6,197 nt of DNA from SZUA-186 sp039714155 (GTDB taxonomy: Bacteria > Pseudomonadota > Gammaproteobacteria > UBA9214), in NCBI GenBank assembly GCA_039714155.1, contig JBDLJX010000131.1:1-6197 (forward strand). The letters run 5' to 3'. This document shows, piece by piece, positions 1 through 5,512 of this stretch (positions are counted from its first letter, which is position 1; each line of letters opens with the position of its first letter). The notes under the pieces were generated by a model, which had not been told where the DNA came from, did no database searches, and was given only the letters and a program-made list of their open reading frames with translations. The translations under genes and the position numbers were made by a program.

Positions 1-1170
1 CAACCGCAGCCGGCCCTGATCATCCTGCAACCGTTCGGATGTCATGTTTTCGAAGAAGGCATTTTCCTGGGCCACCCAGTGCGAAACAAACAGGTCAATG
101 TCTGCGTCATGATCGACGTCGCCCGCGGCCAGCCCCATCGCGCCCCGGTAATCCGCGGCGAGGGAACTCGCCCCGATATCTGCAAAGCGGCCGTCACCCA
201 GGTTCCGGAAAACACCGTTGGCCGATACATCATTGGCCACATAGAGATCGATCAGGTCGTCATTGTCGAAATCAAACCAGGCATTTCCCAGTGAGCGGCC
301 ATCCGGGTTCGCCACACCGGCCTCGGCGGCAACGTCTGTGAAGGTGCCATCACCGTTATTGCGGTAGAGTCGATTCGCGGCCGGTGGATAGGAGGAAGGA
401 TTGATGGTGTAGGGGATCTCGGATTGATATTGACGCGCGACACGCGATTGACCGGGTTGGTCACTTTCGAATTGAACATAGCTGGAGACATACAGGTCGA
501 TGTGGCCGTCATTGTTGTAATCGCCCCATGCACAGCCGCTGCTGAAACCGGTATCGCCGGTACCCGTGGCCTGTGTTACGTCGGTAAAGGTGCCGTCGCC
601 ATTGTTTCGATAGAGCAGGTTGGGCCCGTAGTTGCTGACATACAGGTCCAGGTCTCCGTCATTGTCGTAATCGCCCCAGGCAGCGGCCTGTCCGAAGGTG
701 GGCCGATCCACACCGGCTTGCTGTGAAACATCGGTAAAACTACCATCTCCCTCGTTTTGATACAGCGCGGACCGGCCTGTTGTGGCTTGTTCAGGAATCG
801 GCTGCATGACCGGTCCGAAAAAGTTCACCAGGTACAGGTCCGGGTCCCCGTCATTGTCATAATCGCCCCAGGCCAGTCCCGACCCCATGTCCTCGGGCAA
901 CAGGGACTGGCGGGCGGCGGGAAAGTGCTGAAAATCGATCCCGGCCGCTTCCCGTACTTCGTCGAACCTGAAACGGGCCATCTCCGCCGTCACTTGCCGG
1001 CTCAGCACGCTGGTGATGCCCGCGGACGTCTCATCGGTGCCTTGTAAAACCGGTTCCACTTGCGACCGGGACAGGAGCGCGGCAATACCGAGGATCAAGG
1101 CGGCCAGCGCGGTGAACCCGCCCCAGCGCAGCAGCAGCTGCTGACGCTTAGTGAACGACGGCAAGGTCAT
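1..1170 (-). CDS. FG-GAP/VCBS repeat protein, CRTAC1 (ASPIC/UnbV) type, 3' end cut by window
   Basis: 390 codons are visible, running off the left edge without a stop. The N-terminus (MTLPSFTKRQ, then a hydrophobic stretch at about residues 18-34) looks like an uncleaved signal-anchor or signal peptide, so the rest should lie outside the cytoplasm. Residues 68-83 (FRFDEVREAAGIDFQH) match the usual opening of CRTAC1-type proteins. Five Asp-rich calcium-binding loops of the DxDxDGxxDLY type follow at about 103-113, 168-178, 218-228, 300-310 and 351-361. Four companion NxGDGxFxDV strands lie at about 139, 190, 272 and 323. Loops 4 and 5 (DFDNDDLIDL, DVDHDADIDL) lack the usual Gly. Family members normally end in an ASPIC/UnbV domain, which would lie beyond the window. 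The ATG at 1170 lies within the end of the upstream cytochrome gene (23-bp overlap), with a weak GGGTGG site 9 bases upstream, suggesting translational coupling. Family knowledge suggests a beta-propeller-like extracellular or periplasmic protein; its substrate or partner is unknown. The start is inferred and the family call is firm. Confidence 0.88.
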   Translation of the reverse strand, partial: MTLPSFTKRQQLLLRWGGFTALAALILGIAALLSRSQVEPVLQGTDETSAGITSVLSRQVTAEMARFRFDEVREAAGIDFQHFPAARQSLLPEDMGSGLAWGDYDNDGDPDLYLVNFFGPVMQPIPEQATTGRSALYQNEGDGSFTDVSQQAGVDRPTFGQAAAWGDYDNDGDLDLYVSNYGPNLLYRNNGDGTFTDVTQATGTGDTGFSSGCAWGDYNNDGHIDLYVSSYVQFESDQPGQSRVARQYQSEIPYTINPSSYPPAANRLYRNNGDGTFTDVAAEAGVANPDGRSLGNAWFDFDNDDLIDLYVANDVSANGVFRNLGDGRFADIGASSLAADYRGAMGLAAGDVDHDADIDLFVSHWVAQENAFFENMTSERLQDDQGRLRL

Positions 1171-3502
1171 CTGGCTGAACCACCCGGATGGATGCGGTTG
1201 CAGTGGAGATCGCCGTGAGCGGAGAGCGCACCTTTTTCTCCGCCCCATAGATCCTGTCCAGGAAGTCGGGGTTCGCCTTGCGATACCAGAGGGTGGCCTT
1301 GACAGTCAGCTGCTGCATTCCGGTTGCTGGCGCCGCAAAGGAAAAGCGGTCAGTCCGCTGGCCCGGATCCTGGTGCGGGCCCGACAGGCGGCCCCGTGCC
1401 ATGGAGGGACATTGAAATCCCACCGTAACGGTGTCGGTAACCCCCGGGTAGAGGGCACGCTTGTAACTGGCGCCCACCAGATCCCAGAGGTTGTGCCGGT
1501 CGATCAGTTCGCCCTTGCGGTCGAAACCGTCGGCCTTGAAAATCACCGGCGTCTCCGACACGCCGTCACGCTGGTCCAGTGCCCCCACGTGGTAAACCGG
1601 TTTTCCGTTGTCGTTCGTGACCTGCAGTTCAACCCAGCTCTCGATCATGTCCAGTGGTCCGGTGGGAAAGTCGTGTCCGGTCTTGTTGTTGGTGAGGATC
1701 ACCTGCACCTGAATATTCTCACCGGGGGCGACCTGCTCCGGTGCAACGAGTTCCATGCGCACCACCGGGCCGCGGGTCCACTTGTCGGCAATCTCCGGGA
1801 TCTCCACTTCGCCCCGCAGCCATTTCTCGATCAGGGCCACATGCTCCTGCGCGCCTTCCAGCTCCTGATCGACAGGAATATATTGATTGCTCGCCAGCAT
1901 CCGGTGGCTGCGGTGTTTACCGTCTTTCTTGTTACGATTGTAATCACCTGCGTCCCCGCTGGCCGGATCGGTACTGGCTTCCAGAGGCATGTGGCATTCA
2001 CGGCAGGCGATGGTTCGGGTCGGATCATCCTCATGATACCAGCGGCTGTTTTTCCAGCTATCGTACTGGTTCTGACCCTGCACCTTGCCGATATCCACAT
2101 TGACTTCCCGATCCACGTACTGTTTGTGGCAGGCCGCACAGAATTCCGGCTTTTTCAGCAACGGCCGGGAATAGGTCTGAACATGGTGCCAGGGATAGGT
2201 GCGAATCAGAAAATCACCCAGAAAGCGGGCCATCGCACCCTCGGCCCATTCATAGACATAGGGTTGGGGCGGGGCGACGGTGTAATCCCCGTTGCCCTGG
2301 ATATCGGCCTGGACCATGCTGTGGCAGATCACACACGAGGAACCCTCATTGGCGCCCTCGACACTCAGGGTGATGTTGCCGGCGTCCTTTGCGCCGCTGA
2401 ACAGGGAGATGGGGTCGTGACACCCGGCACAATAACGGGTGAATTCCGGTGCGGTCTCCTCCACCATGATGGCCTGCACCCGCTGGAACATGTGATCCAG
2501 GGAGGAGTAGCGATGCGCGCTGGGCAGCCACTCCTTGTAGATCTCCTGATGACATCCTGTCGATCCACAGCTTTCGGAACCCGCCAGTACCCGCGGGTAA
2601 ACGGAGCCGGCGGACTTGATCCCGGCTACCGCGTCCCTGAAGATGGCCTCGAGCCTTTGTGTCTGATTGGACTGCAGGTCCAGACCTTCGGTGCTGTTCC
2701 GCACCCGGGCTATCAAGCCGTCAGACCGCTTTTCATACTCCTCAAAGGCTGCCAGGTAGGCCGGTCGGGCCGCCTCACCGATGATCTCCAGCGTTTGCTG
2801 CTGCAGCCGTTCGTCCCAGTCGGAATAATCCAGCCGCGCCATGCTGGGCGCAAACGGGCGGTCTTCCCCGAAACGCCAGTTATAGTCCGCATCAAATCCA
2901 CGTGTGAGTTGCGGTGGTTCATACAGCACCGTCCAAAGGCCGCAAAGCACCAGCAACAGCCCGCTGCCCGCAGCCGTGAGCCGGTAGAAATGCCGCTGCG
3001 CGTTGTGCAAGGCACGCTGCGATTGCGCGGACTTCACCCTGCGTACAATGATCGCAGCCAGGTGGACCATCACAAACACGGCCAGACCGATGCCGGTGAT
3101 AAGGTGGGCCAGATCCCAGGTATAGCCGATGGCCGGACCCGCAATACCCTGCCAGGTGAGGACCAGTCCACTGGCGATGCAGGCCACGAGAAAAGCCAGC
3201 GAGGTGTAGCCAAGCAACTGATAGTGGCTGAGATTGCCCTTCTTGCGGAACAGCCAGTGTCTGGTTACAAACCAGGTCACCGGCACCAGCATTGCGATGC
3301 CGGCGAGGGTATGCAGGATGACGCTGAACTGGTTGAAAATACTGAACGGAAGAAAATAGATCGAGAATCCTGTCAGCGACAGGAACAGCAGCAGGGCGCC
3401 TGTCAGACCGGTCAGGGTGGAACGCCATTCGGCAGTGGCATCAACAACCTCCCGGGGTCTGCTGTCAGGTACCCTGTTGGTCGGGGGTGTTACTTCGGTC
3501 AT
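1148..3502 (-). CDS. Membrane-anchored multihaem cytochrome: five-helix b-like domain fused to a pentahaem c-type domain
   Basis: 784 residues. I chose the ATG at 3502 because AGGAG sits 7 bases upstream; an in-frame ATG at 3538 would add 12 residues but has no well-spaced ribosome site. Five hydrophobic helices lie at about 32-52, 58-79, 97-117, 130-152 and 174-193. The cytoplasmic loops are basic (RHWLFRKK, RRVKSAQSQR), which places the N-terminus inside and the remainder in the periplasm. Histidines 64 and 82 (helix 2), 93 (before helix 3) and 133 and 147 (helix 4, 14 apart) could ligate two b haems. A helical linker (about 225-300) leads to five c-type sites: C312-G-S-T-G-C317-H (a CX4CH), then CAGCH (358), CVICH (390), CAACH (455) and CRECH (500). 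Likely distal ligands include H330, H439/H440, H490, H533 and H610. The arrangement GCHxxIYKEWxxSAH resembles cytochrome c554-type domains. Residues 580-784 form a beta-rich end with the TGHDFPTG motif seen in many multihaem cytochromes. Likely role: electron transfer from membrane quinol to a periplasmic or external acceptor (inferred). Exact substrate unknown. Confidence 0.9.
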   Translation of the reverse strand: MTEVTPPTNRVPDSRPREVVDATAEWRSTLTGLTGALLLFLSLTGFSIYFLPFSIFNQFSVILHTLAGIAMLVPVTWFVTRHWLFRKKGNLSHYQLLGYTSLAFLVACIASGLVLTWQGIAGPAIGYTWDLAHLITGIGLAVFVMVHLAAIIVRRVKSAQSQRALHNAQRHFYRLTAAGSGLLLVLCGLWTVLYEPPQLTRGFDADYNWRFGEDRPFAPSMARLDYSDWDERLQQQTLEIIGEAARPAYLAAFEEYEKRSDGLIARVRNSTEGLDLQSNQTQRLEAIFRDAVAGIKSAGSVYPRVLAGSESCGSTGCHQEIYKEWLPSAHRYSSLDHMFQRVQAIMVEETAPEFTRYCAGCHDPISLFSGAKDAGNITLSVEGANEGSSCVICHSMVQADIQGNGDYTVAPPQPYVYEWAEGAMARFLGDFLIRTYPWHHVQTYSRPLLKKPEFCAACHKQYVDREVNVDIGKVQGQNQYDSWKNSRWYHEDDPTRTIACRECHMPLEASTDPASGDAGDYNRNKKDGKHRSHRMLASNQYIPVDQELEGAQEHVALIEKWLRGEVEIPEIADKWTRGPVVRMELVAPEQVAPGENIQVQVILTNNKTGHDFPTGPLDMIESWVELQVTNDNGKPVYHVGALDQRDGVSETPVIFKADGFDRKGELIDRHNLWDLVGASYKRALYPGVTDTVTVGFQCPSMARGRLSGPHQDPGQRTDRFSFAAPATGMQQLTVKATLWYRKANPDFLDRIYGAEKKVRSPLTAISTATASIRVVQPDDLAVVH

Positions 3503-3509
3503 TACTGAA

Positions 3510-3514
3510 CTCCT
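3510..3514 (-). promoter_or_regulatory. Shine-Dalgarno site of the multihaem cytochrome gene
   Basis: AGGAG lies 7 bases before the ATG at 3502. It decides the start in favour of MTEVTPP over the in-frame ATG 36 bases upstream, where AAGGA abuts the start codon with no spacer. Confidence 0.75.
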
Positions 3515-3622
3515 GAAATGTAACCGGGTGCCTGTCATTCCTTCACAGTGGTGTTAAACACGATATCAGGGAAGTCGGGATCGGCCTCCAGAATGGAGAC
3601 TATTTTGCCTGCAAACGAATCC

Positions 3623-3638
3623 TGTGACGACTGTCACG
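3623..3638 (-). promoter_or_regulatory. CRP-like palindrome upstream of the cytochrome gene
   Basis: On the minus strand the site reads CGTGA-CAGTCG-TCACA, differing from the CRP consensus TGTGA-N6-TCACA at one of ten conserved bases. Its centre (about 3630.5) lies some 128 bases before the ATG at 3502. Relative to a weak -10-like AATAGT at 3599-3604 it would sit near -38 to -39, close to a class II activator position (-41.5). Regulation of the cytochrome operon by a CRP/FNR-family protein is an inference. Short palindromes also arise by chance. Confidence 0.35.
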
Positions 3639-3653
3639 ACGGACTTTCAAGTG

Positions 3654-3691
3654 CGTGAAGGGCAGGGCGCACGCCCGGGCCATCCTTCACG
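3654..3691. repeat. Imperfect inverted repeat (hairpin) in the intergenic region
   Basis: CGTGAAGG (3654-3661) pairs perfectly with CCTTCACG (3684-3691). Inside it, GGGC (3665-3668) pairs with GCCC (3673-3676) around a 4-base loop, giving a 38-base bulged hairpin. No T-run follows on either strand, so it is not a classical intrinsic terminator by itself. It could stabilise the 3' end of the batD transcript, act with the neighbouring hairpin, or be a copy of a dispersed REP-like element. Confidence 0.5.
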
Positions 3692-3700
3692 ACCCGCCAT

Positions 3701-3720
3701 AAACCCGGTCGTGTACCGGG
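3701..3720 (-). terminator. Possible weak intrinsic terminator after batD
   Basis: On the minus strand CCCGGT (3715-3720), a 5-base loop and ACCGGG (3704-3709) form a 6-bp GC-rich stem followed by TTT (3701-3703). It begins about 22 bases after the batD stop. The T-run is only three long, so termination may be partial or depend on the larger hairpin just downstream. Confidence 0.4.
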
Positions 3721-3741
3721 ATTCCGCGGTGTAGAAAGCAG

Positions 3742-5424
3742 TTATGCTGAATGCGGATTCAGTGCAGGGAGTATCGCCTTCGTGCGCCGGGTTCGCGATC
3801 GACGCCGTCGTAGCAGGCGAGGGCGCAGTTGGTGTGTGAGTTCCCGCTTCCAGGCCGGGAAATTCAGCGCACTGCCGCCGTAGATGGCGCCATCCAGTGA
3901 ATGCGCCAGGGCACGCAACCTGGTGGGTTCTGCCTGTGGGCTGGCAACGATGATTTTCTCGGCAATATCGGTGAGTGGCGAATGCGTGGTTATATTGAGG
4001 TGCCGACAAACGCGATTCTTGAACTCTGTGCACCAGGTTTCCGGATTGTCTTCAGCGCGCAGGCACCGCGTGCACATCCAGAGCTTGACTGACCCTGGCA
4101 TCAGCACGGCAAGGTCCATGCGCAAGCGCTTCAGATGATTTACTGGAGACAGCTTGCTGCCAGCGCGGTGAGCATGCTGCAGGGTATATTGTCCCAGTGC
4201 TGACATCCTCGCAGCGGCTGATTTGAACAGCGGCCGGGTACGCGCCCAGGCGCCCAGCCAATAACCGACGATCAACCCCATGATAATTAACATCGGGGCC
4301 CAGTAATAAGCGGGGAAAAATTCCTGTTTGCCGGTGTCCACGGCCGCGCGATGAGCCCCCGCGGCGGTGGCTGCCGTATTCTGGCCAGACAATCCGGCAA
4401 GCATGGAGGTGTCCGTGTCCACATTCCACCAGGCCACCTCGATTTCGGGCAGGCGTATCCAGCCGTCCCGCAGTGGAATAATCGTATAGGTTTCCTTGCG
4501 GCTCCCGAGCAACTGTGTGCCACTTCTGGAGATGCCGTTACTGATGCTGACCGAATCCCGATAGGCCCGGAAATTATCGCTCTTTAGCTGCGGCTCCAGC
4601 GACGGTAGCTGGATACCCGGAGCTCCCCTGGCTGTCAGTTCGAGTGTGAGGGTGACGGGAACGCCTTCCTTCGCCGGGGTGTTCCTCGACAGGTGGGACC
4701 GCAGTTTCAGATCATGCAGCGGCAGCCAGGGTGTTACGGCGGGATCAGCCGGCAGCACCTGTAATGTCAGTGGTCTGTCGGCAGCAATGGAAAACCTGTT
4801 GTCGGTCCCGCTGACCGGCATTCCCGGGGCTCCATTCCATTGCCTGCTTGGAACATGAGTGCCCTTGAAATGGATGGCAGGAATAACGATCTCACCGGAG
4901 CGTAATGGCGTCAGTTTGAAATGGTATTCGTTGACAATTTCCCGGCTACGATTGCGCCCGGACTTGCGGGTACTGGCGACCGGACCATCCACCCGTTCCA
5001 GCGTCGCTCCTTTGATGCGCGGGATTGCGGGAGTGAGTGTCTTGAGGTTGTCACTGCTGACAACCCGAACGGTGTAAAGAATGTTCTGTTGCTCGTAGAA
5101 CACCGCGCCGCTGGTTTCAACCTCAACGACAGGCTGGCCACCGGAAGCTGGACTCGCGACCCCGGGCATCTGTGCCGTATACCATCCGGCGCCGGGTGCA
5201 GCACCAAGATACTGGCTGTCAGGTATTGGCGGTAGCGGTTCGTTCTTCAAGCCTGGTTTGAACGCCTCGATGTTGCCCCAGGGACGGTTGGTGGTGATTC
5301 GCGGGTCTTTCCTGGAAGAATTGCTGGTGCTGAAGGAGAAGCCGCTGGCGGTCTGGGTAACGCCGACCATGAAGCTGGCCAGCAAACAGATGATGCAGAT
5401 GCGTGAAGTGCGTGTTCGACTCAA
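3742..5424 (-). CDS. batD: BatD-like membrane protein (Bat/aerotolerance operon)
   Basis: 560 residues from a TTG start. AGGGGA lies 7 bases before this TTG, and the product opens with a clean signal peptide (MSRTRTSR, hydrophobic ICIICLLASFMVGV, then TASG). An in-frame ATG at 5466 would add 14 residues including acidic ones and has a poor ribosome site. After a Pro-rich linker (about 40-95), two beta-rich periplasmic stretches follow (about 98-190 and 235-338). They carry BatD hallmarks: VEVETSGAVFYEQQ, LTPLRSGEIVIPAI, PWLPLHDLKL, PLRDGWIRLPEIEVAWW. One membrane helix (about 372-394) leads to a cytoplasmic tail of about 165 residues. That tail has four cysteines (451, 454, 465, 473) and an Arg-rich end (RPRLLRRRRSRTRRTK). 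BatD proteins work with the VWA proteins BatA/BatB and a MoxR ATPase in an envelope complex linked to stress tolerance; the exact activity is unclear in the literature known to me. It lies 88 bases after the batB-like gene, probably in the same operon. Confidence 0.85.
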   Translation of the reverse strand: MSRTRTSRICIICLLASFMVGVTQTASGFSFSTSNSSRKDPRITTNRPWGNIEAFKPGLKNEPLPPIPDSQYLGAAPGAGWYTAQMPGVASPASGGQPVVEVETSGAVFYEQQNILYTVRVVSSDNLKTLTPAIPRIKGATLERVDGPVASTRKSGRNRSREIVNEYHFKLTPLRSGEIVIPAIHFKGTHVPSRQWNGAPGMPVSGTDNRFSIAADRPLTLQVLPADPAVTPWLPLHDLKLRSHLSRNTPAKEGVPVTLTLELTARGAPGIQLPSLEPQLKSDNFRAYRDSVSISNGISRSGTQLLGSRKETYTIIPLRDGWIRLPEIEVAWWNVDTDTSMLAGLSGQNTAATAAGAHRAAVDTGKQEFFPAYYWAPMLIIMGLIVGYWLGAWARTRPLFKSAAARMSALGQYTLQHAHRAGSKLSPVNHLKRLRMDLAVLMPGSVKLWMCTRCLRAEDNPETWCTEFKNRVCRHLNITTHSPLTDIAEKIIVASPQAEPTRLRALAHSLDGAIYGGSALNFPAWKRELTHQLRPRLLRRRRSRTRRTKAILPALNPHSA

Positions 5425-5431
5425 GTGACTG

Positions 5432-5437
5432 TCCCCT
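5432..5437 (-). promoter_or_regulatory. Shine-Dalgarno site favouring the TTG start of batD
   Basis: AGGGGA is 7 bases upstream of TTG at 5424. It is the best-placed purine-rich site in the 88 bases after the preceding stop codon and supports the TTG over the ATGs at 5466 and 5460. Confidence 0.5.
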
Positions 5438-5512
5438 ATCTCATTATAGCCCGGTGTCATTGTCATTCCGGCAGTCAGTGTACCGGCTGAATCAGGCTGT
5501 GTGTTTCTGTCT

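Larger units (their letters stand above)
3503..3741. other. Intergenic region between the bat block and the cytochrome block
   Basis: These 239 bases hold no full gene. Reading in the direction of transcription, they contain a small terminator-like hairpin, a larger imperfect hairpin, a CRP-like palindrome with a weak AT-rich segment (CAAAATAGT, about 3599-3607) that could serve as a -10 region, a 32-codon start-less open frame, and the ribosome site of the cytochrome gene. The layout (terminator, operator, possible promoter, ribosome site) suggests that the cytochrome pair is transcribed separately from the bat genes. No convincing -35 hexamer was seen. Confidence 0.6.

Noticed and set aside
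424..726. A 100-codon plus-strand frame rich in repeated IVVIAPxxA-like segments
   Set aside because: The apparent repeats are the antisense of the Asp-rich FG-GAP loops in the minus-strand gene, so this is a shadow of those DNA repeats.
1151..3508. A 785-codon open frame on the plus strand, fully antisense to the multihaem cytochrome gene
   Set aside because: The minus-strand frame has clear haem motifs, membrane helices and a ribosome site. The plus-strand translation shows no recognisable domain and is a GC-driven shadow.
3593..3658. A 21-codon plus-strand frame with a CDDCH haem-like motif
   Set aside because: The CXXCH comes from the TGTGACGACTGTCAC palindrome read on the plus strand. 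There is no ribosome site, the product would be tiny and without a signal peptide, and codon use is poorer than on the minus strand.
5443..5448. A perfect TATAAT on the minus strand before batD
   Set aside because: No -35-like hexamer at 16-18 bases, and a start about 7 bases further on would fall within the ribosome site of batD. It is more likely chance within the short gap.
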